A stretch of 64,000 nucleotides of DNA, taken from contig NW_026944384.1 of the NCBI RefSeq assembly GCF_033439725.1, forward strand, positions 930,001 through 994,000, read 5' to 3'. The notes beneath the pieces were generated by a model. That model had not been told where the DNA came from and searched no databases. It saw only the letters and a list, made by a program, of their open reading frames with translations. Below, piece after piece: positions 23,001 to 34,896 of the stretch. Position numbers and translations under genes: made by a program. Within the stretch, counting starts at the first letter, position 1; each line of letters starts with the position of its first letter. This stretch comes from Neurospora tetraspora (taxonomy: Eukaryota; Ascomycota; Sordariomycetes; Sordariales; Sordariaceae).

Positions 23001-24512
23001 CACCATCGGTTACATATAAGCCTAAAACCGAAAACGCAGTCCCGTTAGAATTCTCTTTCCATGTTGCGTCCAGAAAAAAAAAACACACACACACACACGG
23101 GAACAGACGCTTATTCCATCCCGATTGATAGTACAGGGGTTGGAGGAGCAGAGGGGGTCTGTGGAAGGACTGGAAGGACTGGAAGCGATGCTCGAAGGAA
23201 CCTTGAAAAGAATCGACAGAACAGAACAGAACAGACAGACGGACAGCAAATGAGTGCCACTGCATACCGTTGATGCGTTGATTTCGGAACGGAGATCCCG
23301 ACGAGACGACACAACAGAATCGAGAATTCTGCTAGTCTGCTGTCCACACGTCCAGTATTCTAATTGCCTGGCAGTCATTGACACGGGCAACATTTTGAGA
23401 AATCAAGGTCGTAGACCCGAGAGCGATAATGCTGTTGTCAGATGTATCAGCATTGATTAAAAGGTTTCAGTTCACGGCAAGGAAGAGAGGTCGAGCACGG
23501 TTTACCATCCAACGGGAAGCCTCTGTGAAAGTTCTTCGTTCGTCTCTGCTAATAGTTTTTGGGGAAAATGGTGGTACTCAGCAAGCCGTTCGGCGGTTGA
23601 TAACTTGGCACCAGCAAGCACGGTTCTGCAGAAACCAAACAGCATAAACTTATTGTCAGACACAAAGTGATCACACAGCAGGAACCTCACTGCAACCATT
23701 TTTCATGCCAACCATGCCAGAGAAGCTTTTTACACTTGCAGAGAACAATGTGAGCCAAGACAGACGGGAGTCGCAGGTTTGACGGGTTGCGAGAGTGAGG
23801 TGTTCGTGGGGTTTCCCGGTTCGAGGGTTTTGCCAAGTCGATGAGGGTCTGTCTGTCCGTGTCGCTTGCGACTTTGTTGTCCAAGTGCCGGGTGGTAGAG
23901 ACATGATGCTCGTAATAGGACCAACGAAATATTCAACCGTTTGAATCATGGGGTTTGAACTGTTTGCTTGTCCGACATGCCTTTTGCTTTCTTGGTATGT
24001 CTCTCCGTCTTCCATCACTCGTTATCTCTTATCGTTTATCACTTATACAGATAACGCACCGCAGCTGCTCGGCAGCTGTCTTGAGCTGCCAGGGCTGCCA
24101 GGGACCGCCAAGGCCAGAACCTCAACGAACGCCAAGCCCTGTTCACCGCCCGTGGGGTCAGGCTGGCCCAGCGGCGAACTGCCCCACCATTTCCGCCCGC
24201 CAATCGTCCCCGATGCCCATCCACGCGGCGGTCCTGAACTAGGTTGCCAAGCAAGCAACTGCAGTGGGAAGTGTCCGTTTCAATCCACCAAGAGCACCGA
24301 GTGGCCACCGACCGATGACCGAAGCCCACCACTGACTGAGCAACAACCGCCAACTGCAACTGCAACTGGAAAGATTAACAACCTCTGACCAGACACAAAC
24401 AACGTCACCGAATACAACGACGGCGACGGCGACGGCGACGATTCCCTAGAAACAACACAACCTTTATACCCCTAGTCGACTCGGCTTCATAGCCGCCACA
24501 TAATCAACAGCC
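17057..24512. other. Long gene-poor interval of about 7.4 kb
   Basis: Base composition is normal and not RIP-like, yet no frame here shows a domain or a coherent exon chain. The longest frames are 314 codons on the minus strand (19226-18282) and 197 on the plus strand (18972-18379). They overlap on opposite strands and look compositionally random. Features seen: a run of 15 C at 20358-20372; an 11-bp tandem repeat (gactccatctc, about 3.5 copies) at 20648-20690; an AC microsatellite at 23084-23098; and a cggcga repeat at about 24420-24440 just upstream of SRP54. It probably holds promoters, long UTRs or non-coding transcripts. Confidence 0.4.
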
Positions 24513-26146
24513 ATGGTTTTACAAGATCTAGGTCGCCGCATCAATGCGGCCGTCAGCGACCTAACACGCGCCCCCAATCTCGACGAGAAGGTGAGTTTGA
24601 ATATCCGGTTGTCTGGCCTTCCCCAGCCTGCTTCTGGTCGATGCCGTTACTCCCTCTGGTTGACTATCGCTGACCATGCTCTTCCCAGGCCTTCGATGGC
24701 ATGCTCAAGGAGATCTGCTCTGCCCTCCTCGAAGCCGATGTCAACGTCCGTCTCGTCGGTCAACTGCGCAAATCGATCAAGTCCACAGTCAACTTCAAAG
24801 AACTACCACCGGCCGTCAACAAGAAGCGATTGATCCAGAAAGCCGTCTTCGATGAACTCGTCCGTCTCGTCGACCCCCATGCCGAGCCCTTCAAGCCAAA
24901 GAAGGGCAAGTCCAACGTCATCATGTTTGTCGGTCTCCAGGGTGCCGGTAAGACGACAACATGTACAAAGCTTGCCAGGCACTACCAGTCGCGCGGTTTC
25001 CGCGTCGGTCTCGTCTGCGCCGATACCTTCCGTGCCGGTGCCTTCGACCAGCTCAAGCAGAACGCGACCAAGGCCAAGATCCCCTACTACGGCAGTTTGA
25101 CCGAGACAGATCCCGTAGTGGTGGCGCGCGATGGTGTGGAAAAGTTCAAGAAGGAGAGGTTCGAGATTATCATCGTGGATACGTCGGGTCGCCACAGGCA
25201 AGAAGAGTCGCTCTTCCAGGAAATGATGGACATTCAGACGGCAGTCAAGCCAGACGAGACCATCATGGTGCTCGATGCTTCCATCGGTCAACAAGCCGAA
25301 GCCCAAGCAAAGGCCTTCAAGGAGGCTGCCGACTTTGGTGCCATCATCATCACCAAGACCGACGGCCACGCCGCTGGTGGTGGTGCCATTTCGGCCGTCG
25401 CCGCCACACACACCCCCATCGTCTTCATCGGTACCGGTGAGCACATGCTCGACCTGGAGCGCTTCGTACCCAACAACTTCATCAGCAAGCTCCTCGGCAT
25501 GGGCGACATGGCCGGCCTCGTTGAGCACGTCCAGTCCCTCAAGCTCGACCAGAAGGACACCATCAAGCACATCACCGAGGGCATCTTCACCATCCGCGAC
25601 CTGCGCGACCAGCTGCAGAACATCATGAAGATGGGCCCCCTCAGCAAGATGGCCGGCATGATCCCGGGAATGAGCAGCATGATGCAGAACATGGACGACG
25701 AGGAAGGCTCGCTCAAGCTCAAGCGCATGATCTACATCTGCGACAGCATGACCGACAAGGAACTCGACAGCGACGGCAAGATCTTCATTGAGCAACCGAC
25801 GCGTATGACGCGTGTTGCCAAGGGATCCGGCACCACGGTCAGAGAGGTTGAGGACCTGCTTACCCAGCAGCGCATGATGGCTGGTATGGCCAAGAAGATG
25901 GGCGGTAACATGAAGAACATGCAGCGCGCCCAGAGCGCCATGGGAGGTGGTAACAAGGCGCAACAGCTGGCTGCCATGCAGAAGCGTCTGCAGAGCATGG
26001 GCGGCGGTAACCAAGATATGGGCGGCTTGATGAAGATGCTTGGCGGCATGGGCGGCGGTGGTGGTATGGGCGGTATGGATATGAATGCAATGATGAAACA
26101 GATGAGCGGGTTGATGGGAGGTGGTGGTGGACGTGGGAGGAGGTAA
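24513..26146 (+). CDS. SRP54: Signal recognition particle 54-kDa subunit (SRP54), 2 exons
   Basis: Exons 24513-24590 and 24689-26146 give 511 residues; the 98-bp intron uses GTGAGT. The N domain (about 1-95) opens [17 protein letters not shown]. The GTPase G domain has GLQGAGKTT at 108-116 (P-loop), DTSGR at 190-194 (G3) and TKTDG at 248-252 (G4), with the insertion-box region [12 protein letters not shown]. The methionine-rich M domain follows, with [17 protein letters not shown], the RNA-binding part DSMTDKEL and an RVAKGSG motif. The C-terminal tail is Gly/Met-rich ([21 protein letters not shown]), typical of ascomycete SRP54. It binds 7S RNA and hydrophobic signal sequences as they leave the ribosome and hands the complex to the ER receptor. 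A CAG repeat lies in the 3' UTR at 26241-26258. Confidence 0.98.
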
Positions 26147-27374
26147 AAGGTAAAAAAAAAGGGGTGTGTCGGTCGACTTTTAATGGGTTTTTTCTTGCTA
26201 ATGTGTCGTCGTTCGTCGATTTCGTTCAATTCTTTTTATGGCAGCAGCAGCAGCAGCAAAAGAGCTTGCATCATTCTGGCGTCTGGGGTACTACTGGAAC
26301 AACACACAACAAATAACGGGAACTTGACTTGGCTTGGGACGCGGATTGGATGATTATAGCAAGCCACGCTGGGACTTTTTTCGATACTACCTACAACCTA
26401 CCTTAATCATGACCATGACAGCGAGACCCGGAGATTGAGCTTCACGATGCTTCTATGGGATGTTCAATGTGAACTTTGGTGAGATGAGGAGGGCGAGTGA
26501 GGGCCAGGGGTCTTTGAACCCCGTGAACGCCTCACGCCTCACCCGCGTGGCACTTGTTTCGGCGAGCCTGCTATCTTTCCAAAGTTCATGCTTCTTTTTT
26601 TACGCTTTTACATTCTTTCATTTCCTTTTGTTAAGCTTTTGTTTGTTTCGGAAACCGTCTATCCTTCTTGTTGCGGGTGGTTTGCTTATGTCTGATTAGT
26701 TCATAGGCCTGGCGGTCAAATGAATCCTTGCATGGCAAGTGCCAAACATTCCTTTATACAATACAAAATCAAGCGGCAGAGTTCGGAATGGAGAGACACG
26801 AAACACATGGCTGGTTTTACCGTGGTCAGTGTGGGATCAGGCGCACTTATTATGTGCAACTGGACATCCACCGGAAGCGTTTACGCAGGAGGAGTGGTTT
26901 CTTGGGTTGATGTCAGATACCCAGGCGTCGTCGTTGGAGTGGTTGGTCTCGAGCCAAGAGAGGCTTGATTGTACCAGATGGCCAGCAAGATTCCCTTACC
27001 CTTCCTCCGACCGATATTAACAAAATACAGACTCCAGGCACCGGGAATGGGGCCGGTCGGCACTGGGGGTCCAGAACCATGTCTTTTAGCACTGGTTGAA
27101 TGCTGTACCGTCAATGCTTTGTTCGCCTCTCCTCATTCGAGGAATTCAGGGGCACGGCTCGATGTGGTCAAACATCGTGAAAAGGGAGTCCACAGCTCTG
27201 GTCATTTTCCTTTTTCAGCCCCTAAATGAACCGGGCGAATTGTTGCGGTACGATACCTCAAGTTTGAGGATAGCAGTTCCTTTTACCCCCGAGCCTAATC
27301 TTTCCTGTTTCCTCTCTCCTCTCTTCTTTCCTTCCCTCCATTTCGCACGAAAACTTGCACGGGCCCTCCCCGCG
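26147..27374. other. Intergenic between SRP54 and the Apple/PAN-like gene
   Basis: It begins with the SRP54 3' UTR, including a (CAG)n tract near 26241-26258. The last 100 bases before 27375 are strongly CT-rich, typical of a fungal promoter/leader. No gene is supported between. Confidence 0.4.
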
Positions 27375-27398
27375 ATGACTCGATCATCTACATCAACA

Positions 27399-28543
27399 AT
27401 GACTGTCTACCGCAACGCCAACAGCCCATATGCCAACAGCAACCCACAGATAGCGGCACCAACAACCCCGCAGTCTCTGCCTTCACCGACAACAACTCAG
27501 AGATAACCCATGACTTTATCAAAAGGTCCAGGTCCGCCACCATCATATCAGCCGCCACCCAGTCTCTCGCGCCCTGTGACGCCGTCTCCGCCATCCTCCC
27601 GGCCGTACCAGAGTCCCACTCCCCGGAGCTAGAACCAGCTAAAACCTCGACGCTCGAACATGACGGCCTCCAACCCCTTTCGACGTATTACATACCCCAC
27701 GAATACGTCGACGTCAACGGAGTGAGAAATAAGGGTTTCGCACCGGTGGCGCCTGGTGGGATGGGCCAGAGTCTTCTTAAACTATCACCAGCAGATGGGC
27801 AGAGGATATGCTGCGGCTTAAAACGTTCGATGTTCGTGTTGTTCCTCGTCTTGCTGGCAATAACGATAGGTTTAGGCGTCGGACTAGGAGCCGGTTTAGG
27901 ACTGGGGTTGAAGCAATCTTCCAGCAAAAATTCAACAGGAGGATTGACAGCGGCCTGTCCCGCCTCACCAACAAGCACGTCCACATCCTCCGACAACGCC
28001 AACAACTCCAACTCCCCAACATCCACCTCCTCCTCCTCCTCCTCCTCCTCCTCTTCCTCCTCTTCAGCCCCATCCGCCTCCTCCACCGGCGGCAGCGCCG
28101 TAGCCGGCATCGACCACCTCACCTGCCCCTCCTTCAACGGCACCATCATCTCCTCTCCTCTCTCCCCTTCTTCCTCCGCCGGCTCCTCTTCTTCCTCTTC
28201 TTCTTCTTCTGGGTCCAGATCCCCGCCCAACAAGAAATACATGATCCTCTGCGACACCAACCAAGCGCCCGCACCGTCGAAGCAAGATCTGGCTTCGTTC
28301 AACGCAAGAACGCTGGAGGAGTGTTTCGCCGTTTGCGACTCGATGAATTTCTTTATGAAGAGAGAGGATGTGAGTGCGGTGTGGAATTATGCGTATGAGA
28401 AGGGGCCGGGGAGGGGCGGGTGTTGGTGTGTGGGGAAAAGGGAGGGGGTTGATACGAGTGGTGGACGGGGGAAGGAGTTGCAGGAGAATAAGGGGGTTAG
28501 TGTGGTGGTGGTGGGGGTAGATGAGGCTGGGGTTGTTTTGTAG
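27399..28543 (+). CDS. Ser-rich single-pass (type II) membrane protein with Apple/PAN-like C-terminus
   Basis: The main frame runs from before 27526 to 28543 and is clearly coding. It holds a cytosolic part (YYIPHEYVDVNG), a basic flank CCGLKRS, one membrane helix (MFVLFLVLLAITIGLGVGLG), a Gly-rich linker, a long Ser/Thr stalk encoded by a CTC/TCC microsatellite at about 28028-28100, and a Cys-containing extracellular domain. That domain has LTCPSFNGT, MILCDTN, TLEECFAVCDSMNF and GGCWC, which fits fungal Apple/PAN-like domains. The start is not settled, because this frame has no upstream ATG. Joining ATG 27399 through an intron at 27473-27525 restores frame, but the donor would be GTCTCT, which is weak; ATG 27375 shares that frame. 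The role is probably cell-wall or surface adhesion/sensing, by architecture only. Confidence 0.6.
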
Positions 28544-28548
28544 TGAAT

Positions 28549-28576
28549 GGGAGGGGAGGGGAGGGGAGGGGAGGGG
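28549..28576 (+). repeat. G-rich tandem tract (GGGGA)n, G-quadruplex-prone
   Basis: Immediately after the stop codon at 28543 the plus strand carries five or more runs of three or four G separated by single A bases, followed by GA-rich imperfect repeats (gattgaggga, gatggagaga) to about 28640. In the transcript of the upstream gene this would lie in the 3' UTR. Four G-runs with one-base loops fit the classical intramolecular G-quadruplex pattern. Confidence 0.7.
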
Positions 28577-28990
28577 AGAGAGATTGAGGGAGATTGAGGG
28601 AGATCAAGGTAGATGGAGAGAGATGGAGAGAGATGGACGGATATGATGAAGTGGGAAGGGGGAAGTGAGAGGGAGGAGAACGTGAGATACCTACCCCCTG
28701 AGGAAAAGTGCCCGAAGCCTCGAGGGACTTGACTCCCAGTTTCGTTCGTTAAGTCAGGTTCAAGCGCCCATGCATCTATTCCATCATCTAGTTCTTTAAC
28801 AACTATCCCAGAAATCCCAATTCTAATGCTCTAATATGCCTTCTAATATCCAAAGCGCCTGCAAACCACTGTTCTTTTATCTCACACTCCAAACTCATCA
28901 ACCACATTACCTCCTTAGTACCCGCGAGTCGATCCCAACCCAGACAGACTCATCCCACAACGTCTCCCCCCCTTCACCAGACACCACCCC

Positions 28991-29950
28991 TCACAACCCA
29001 GCAACAGCCTCCCTCCAAGTCTTCGCCACCGCTCCCCAATACTGCTCCGGATGCTGCCTCATATGCCCCACGTGCAGCGTCCCCTCAAACATGTCCATAT
29101 CAACCTCATACCCCCTCTGCCTCGCCTGCGCCGCATGCTTCTCGATATCCTTCCAGTAAATAATATCGTCCTCCTTCGAGTACACATACAACCTCCTCGC
29201 TCCCCTTTCACACAGCTCCTCGTTGTTCACCGCCGCGACACTGTAAGCCGCCGCGCTCGACGCGCCAATCAACCACCCGAACCCGTGCAGCGCAGCCAGG
29301 AACATGCAAGCCAGCGCTTGCGTGACCATGAACGGCAGGCCGGGCAAGTACCCGGAGGCGGAGGCGCCGAGCGCCATCGCGCGCGACCATGGCCCGGCGT
29401 TTTGAAGGAAGGAAGTGCTGCCGGGAGTGGAATCGAGGACGAGCATGTGATGGGGGAAGGCCTCCTCGCCGAAACGCTGGCGGTAGGCGTTTAAAGTGGC
29501 GGCGAAGTACATGCCGCCCGTGTTGGACATGACCTGGACCAGGATCCTGTTGTTGTTGGTGGGCGAAGCCTCGACCACGGATTTGCGGTCGGCGGCAGAC
29601 TCCAGAGAACCGAAGCAAGCGGAGATGACGGGGGTCATGGCTTTGGAGCGGGCTTCGAGGGTTTGGTACAGGCAGCGCAGGATGGGGCAGAGGACCACGA
29701 CGAACTTGGCGGCTGGGAAGAGGGCGCGGTACCCGTCGACGTATTTGGCTAGGTGTTTGGGCCGGGCGTCGCCCCAGCCGTAGAGGAGGATGGTGGTTGG
29801 GTCTGATGAGGGGGACAACAAGGGCATGGAGGAGGAGGCGGGAGCTTCTTGGAGGTAGATTTGCTCGGTTAGGCGCTTGAAGCCGGGGCCGAGGGGGGAT
29901 TGTTTCTCGTTGTGGGTGACGACGGCGTCGACGATTACTTGTTCGGACAT
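28991..29950 (-). CDS. DUF829 / TMEM53-like alpha/beta-hydrolase protein
   Basis: One exon of 319 codons, no intron. The pattern fits DUF829 (TMEM53-like). It begins with a strand and glycine turn (PTTILLYGWGDARPKHLAKYVDGY), shown by TTILLYGWGDARPKHLAKY. Then come the nucleophile-elbow-like region VMSNTGGMYFAATLNAY, the Pro/Ser element LVLDSTPGS, an amphipathic or membrane-associated helix (ALACMFLAALHGFGWLIG), the region RRLYVYSKEDDIIYWKDIEKHA with the acidic residues, and the terminal His in GTLHVGHMRQHPEQYW. Members are small membrane-associated proteins with an alpha/beta-hydrolase fold and no settled substrate. Start at 29950, as no in-frame ATG further upstream gives better agreement. 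The left end of the hAT-like element lies 242 bp upstream of this ATG. Confidence 0.85.
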   Translation of the reverse strand: MSEQVIVDAVVTHNEKQSPLGPGFKRLTEQIYLQEAPASSSMPLLSPSSDPTTILLYGWGDARPKHLAKYVDGYRALFPAAKFVVVLCPILRCLYQTLEARSKAMTPVISACFGSLESAADRKSVVEASPTNNNRILVQVMSNTGGMYFAATLNAYRQRFGEEAFPHHMLVLDSTPGSTSFLQNAGPWSRAMALGASASGYLPGLPFMVTQALACMFLAALHGFGWLIGASSAAAYSVAAVNNEELCERGARRLYVYSKEDDIIYWKDIEKHAAQARQRGYEVDMDMFEGTLHVGHMRQHPEQYWGAVAKTWREAVAGL

Positions 29951-30183
29951 GGTGGTTGTGATGTGTGTGTGTGTTGAACTTGTCGATGAAGCTGTGTTCA
30001 GGTTGCAAGTGAGATGGTCAGTGATGAAGAGTGAAGAAGAAGCCTGATAAAGGAGAGCAGATGTCGTTATGAAATTGAAGTCAATGAGTGAAAAACGGGT
30101 CCCCCTTCACTCATCAGGGACCAGCATCGGAACTTTCATATCTTCATTTTCTCGACTTTTTCGTCGTCGGTCCCCGGGGGGGT

Positions 30184-30191
30184 CGTTAATC
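30184..30191. repeat. hAT target-site duplication, left copy
   Basis: CGTTAATC, identical to 35231-35238, immediately outside the left terminal inverted repeat. The length of 8 bp is that expected for hAT integration. Confidence 0.92.
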
Positions 30192-30456
30192 CAGCGTTCA
30201 TAACAAAACAAAATAAAACTAGATTTTGACCGTTTTGTTTTATTTTATATAAAAATGACGGTTTTGTTTTAGATTCTAAGCTGTTTTGGTTTGTTTTGTA
30301 TGTTTTGCCGCCGGAAATAACAATTTTTCCAGCTCCGAAATACAGGTAATTACACACTTCCATCAGCCGTATCGGCACCATTACACGTCAAAAACGCAGG
30401 GTAAAATACACAGAAAACAATAAGCAATAAGACAAGGCAAATTAAAGTATAATAGA

Positions 30457-30814
30457 TGTTATGGGATATTCTAGGCAGGTGCCTGAATGCTCCACTCTAT
30501 CTTAGCATATACTTTATTGAGCGTAGGACTACTCTGTCAAATAGGATATATTATATAAGAGTGCTCTCCCTATCAACCTCCGTCAAGGTTAACTAGATTA
30601 TCAATTTATATTATACTAACTTAACGTTTATTTTATTTATATTTTATAAAGTCGTATATGAAATCCTAAATTAAAGTTCTCGATAATATTTGTCTTCAAT
30701 TTCCTTTAATAAGACTATCGTTAACCGTTACGTACTATTATTCTATTTAATAACCAATTATTTACTTTATTATTCTTTATTAATATTATTTATAAAATAT
30801 CGCTTCGCGTAATA
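30457..30814 (+). repeat. Left LTR of the LTR fossil
   Basis: This copy aligns along its whole length with 34539-34896. Differences are almost entirely C/T and G/A. The outer half is less changed than the inner half. Confidence 0.88.
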
Positions 30815-33800
30815 AGTAGTACCTATAATTCAATTTCAAACCGACTTCATTATTCTTTATATCCTTTTTCGTCTCTTCCTTTTGTAAAGGGGGAAATTCT
30901 ATTTTTATTTCGTTAATTTTAATAATAATTTATTAGATTTATTACTACTTATTTAGCTTACCCTCTTAAACTAAGCACCTACCTATCCCGCTCAATTTTA
31001 AACCCCCTTTCTTTATAATTCTTTTATTATCTCTTTAAATTTTAAAGTTAACTTTTATGATATTAAACGGTAATGCTACTTCCTAAATAGCTTTTAACTT
31101 CTAAGATAATAATTTAATACGTAAAATATATTAAATCTTCAAATTTATAATAATCTAATCTTAACTTTATTACGAAGAACATTTTACCTTTCCGGCTACC
31201 AAACTTTTTATTAAAGCCGCTAAACTTCGCCTTAATACGGAAACTAGCCAAATCGAAGTTTAAGAAGATTAGGCTAGCGAAATAAATAATAATATTTATA
31301 ATAAAGGCTAAATCGTCGATATTAACGCGGCCAATAGAGAGATTTAATAAATTCTACGTAAATATTGCAACCTTATCACTAAATACCTTTTTAAAGAACG
31401 TTAAATTTAACCTTTTTTTAAGGAAGGAAATAGCGCTTCCGCTTAATTTAAGAAAAAGTATTAATAATAATATATAACTAAGCTAAAAACTAATAATAAT
31501 AAAGCTATTTAATATAAAATTAATAACGATACTATTAAAATAGCTGCTAATATATTAATTACCCCTAGTATTAACGGCTCCGTCGCTTCTAACTTTCAAT
31601 CTTCATTTAACAACTTTTCTAATACCATTAAAATAATTAACGCGCTGCCTTTCGTAAATCCTATTTAAATCCCTATTCTTCCTTCTTTATTACTAATTCT
31701 AATAAAATAATTTTTTTACCCTAATTAATCCCTTCGTCCGCTCTCGCCTACCGAATCTATTATTTCCCGTACTAATTCAATTATCGAAATCGCTACCAAT
31801 CTTACCTAATGATTTACAATTAATCCTACTACTAAATACTTCGCTAATATAATGTAAACGGAAGTTCTAATTAAATTTATCCAAAAGTAATAATAAGAAC
31901 GAACTCTCGTATAATTAGAACCGATTATAGCTGATAAATTCCTAATTCATTTTATTAATCCGGTCCAAAATACCTTATGCTTTACCCAAAATAATATAGA
32001 GCCCGGTTTTAACTTATCCGCTCCAGCTGCTACTTAATATAATCCTATTTAATAAACTGATAATTCTATTATTAATCGGCCTTAACGTACTATAAGCCTT
32101 ATTAATATCACTAGTAATATTATTATAATTAATACTAGGGATCCGCGTAATACTACTAACTTTATTAATTATATAAAAAACCTTCGGATTAATTACGCTA
32201 ACTATTTACCCCTATTTAATAATATTTATTAATAATCTACTTATTTTCGCTATAACGGATTACTTTTATTAACTGGCCATTATATTTTTACTTATATTAT
32301 AAGGATAATTCCCAAAGAATTTACCGAATAGGAAAAAGCCTCCGCTAACGAAGAAAAAACTAAATATTAATTCTATTAAACCGAATAGCGAACCTATCTA
32401 ATTAAATAAACCCGCCAAACTCATTAAATTTAAAAATAGGGTATACCCTCTTCCGTCCAACCAATTCCCATTTAAACTCCTCTCATTCAAACTCCTTCTA
32501 TTTAAATTCATTTATTACATTTAGCCTTTCGCTAGGATAGTCAACCTATAAATATTCAATAACCTTCAATACGCTTCGCTAACGCTTTTTCTAATACCTC
32601 CTAATAATCGGTTAAAGCTAATAGCAATAGTACTATAACGGATAATACTACTCTCCACGAAATATTCGAGGATTTATACAACTACCTTTTCGTACTTCAC
32701 GATAACCAATTGCTATTGGTTCTCTATAATAAAGTCGATCGTACCGGCGTTTAAATTAACCTCGACCAAACAATTTTACAAGCTTTAAATAATAACCTAT
32801 ACTATCTTACATCGGTTATATTATCGGCGCCGATCCTCGAAAACTTTATTCCTAGCGGTGGATTTAGCGATTAGTAAGACTAGGTTACTACCCTATTTGG
32901 CTACTTTAATACTCGTATATAGCTTTCGTATTCGGAAAAAAACATTCGAACTTATCCTGACCATTCCCATCGCTTATAATAACGCTATCTTTTACCGTAG
33001 TTAAATAGAAAAAATCCGTTACGCCTTATATATAGTTCAATACTATATTAATTCTAATAGTATTATTTTAAAGCTTATTAACCCTATCGGCTGCCTTATT
33101 ACTCTTAACGGCTACAACTTTTCGGAGATTTAAGAATAACGCGAACTAAATTTCTTAATTAATAACGCTATCCCTATCTTACGCCCGACTCCTATTATAA
33201 TTATCCCGACCGTCCTATTTAATATATTTAATACTAAAGCGACGCTTAAAAAGGCGCGTAAAATTACCTTACATATAATCTAATTGCGTAGTAATATTAG
33301 TACTTATAATAAGGCTAAAGGTAAAGGTAAATCCTACCCCTCCTTCGAAAATACAATTAGCATATTCAATAAGGATTACTAGGATTTAAATATCGAAATT
33401 AACTACAATTTGTACGCGGATATCGAAAAGGTTATTAAAGTATATATAATAAATATTGATAATTATAGGAAGGAATATATAAATATATATAATTTTTATA
33501 GAATAAATTAGTATAGAATATTAAAAGCGCTCTCAATAATACTTTAAAGAAGCGTAGTAATAACGACCCCGCCGTTATTAATAAAATCCTATTAAAAACT
33601 ATTTTATTAATTATTTAGTACTTTAATTACAATATTAATTTACCTAAATAAACAAATAATTTATTAAATCGCCTAAACTACTTATATTATACTTAAATAG
33701 CCCTAGCTAAATCTATTATAAATAAATTTCCTATACGTAAAATTAAAGTCGTTCGTAAAATAAAAGTCGTTAAGGAAGTCCCAGTTACCGCTAGAATAAA

Positions 33801-34538
33801 CAACCTAAATACTATTCCTAATATTATTATTACCGCCTTCGAAAAGTATAAGCGTCTCTTAGAGAATTTTAACCTCTACTAAAGAGAAATAATAGAGTAG
33901 TTAAAAGTAGAACTATTAAATATACGCTGAAAACTTATCAAACTCTAAAAATTTTATATCCGCCGCACTCTTCTATCGGCGTTAACTATACACGCACATT
34001 ATATTAATATTATACCTAATATTATTCCTCTTCGTAGTATTCGTTTTAATAATATATTACTTCGTAATATACTTAATTTTATTAATACATTAAATAAATT
34101 TAGTATATTAACTACCTACTCTACTAATTATTTTAATACTATATGAATTATTCGCTCTCTACGTCCTAATAGTATTATAGAGGATTAGAGGTAGGATAAT
34201 TCTCCGCTTAATCGTAAACACACATATTAGAATCCTCCTAAATTTAATAAGAATAATTATAAGGATAAAGACAATTTTAATACTTATTCGTCTCGTCGCG
34301 GCTATTATTAGGGATCTCCTTTATCCTCGTCATTTACGCTAATTACTTACTATTATTCGGTTTTCGTATTAGAATATCTTAAATATTAGAAATAGTTTTC
34401 GGTAGTCAAAGGTTATATAGGATATAAAAAGGATGGTTTATTAATAGCAAAGAAAGCGATAATTCTTATTTTATATTTTATACTTAATAATAATCTTAAT
34501 AGATAGTAAATACTCTTCTCCTTTCGTTGAGGGGGAAA

Positions 34539-34896
34539 TATTATAGGATATTCTAAGTAGGTACTTAAATACCCTACTCTATCTTAATATATATTCTATT
34601 AAACGTATAATTACTCTATTAAAAAGGATATATTATATAAAAATACTCTCCCTATTAATTTCCATTAAAGTTAATTAGATTATCAAATTATATTATATCA
34701 ACCTAATATTTATTTTACTTATACTTTGTAAAATCGTATGCGAAGTCCTAGGTTGAGGCTCTCGATAGTACTTATCTTCAACTTCCTTTAATAAGACTAT
34801 CGTCAACTGTTACGTACTATTACTCTGTTCAACAACTAATTACTCACTCTATCATTCTATATTAGCATTACTTGTAAAGCATCGCTTCGCGTAATA
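34539..34896 (+). repeat. Right LTR of the LTR fossil
   Basis: Same length as the left LTR, preceded by the purine tract ending at 34538 and followed by the duplicated target site ATAGA. Its outer (right) half is less changed than its inner half, the mirror image of the left copy. Confidence 0.88.

Larger units (their letters stand above)
30457..34896. mobile_element. LTR retrotransposon fossil (copia-like termini), RIP-mutated
   Basis: Long terminal repeats of equal length (358 bp) lie at 30457-30814 and 34539-34896, flanked by a 5-bp target duplication ATAGA (30452-30456 and 34897-34901). A purine-rich tract (gagggggaaa) sits directly before the right LTR. The internal part is about 3.7 kb and TA-rich throughout. 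It is an old, broken copy with many RIP-type changes, so it is read as a fossil. The purine tract and the TGTTATGGGATATTC start resemble fungal Ty1/copia elements, but the family is tentative. Element polarity is left to right on the plus strand, judged from the purine tract. It sits inside the hAT-like element and is therefore younger than that insertion. Confidence 0.85.

Noticed and set aside
24803-26014. 403-codon minus-strand frame
   Set aside because: It is the antisense shadow of the SRP54 coding exon; its His/Leu/Val-rich composition is what codon-biased GC-rich genes give on the reverse strand.
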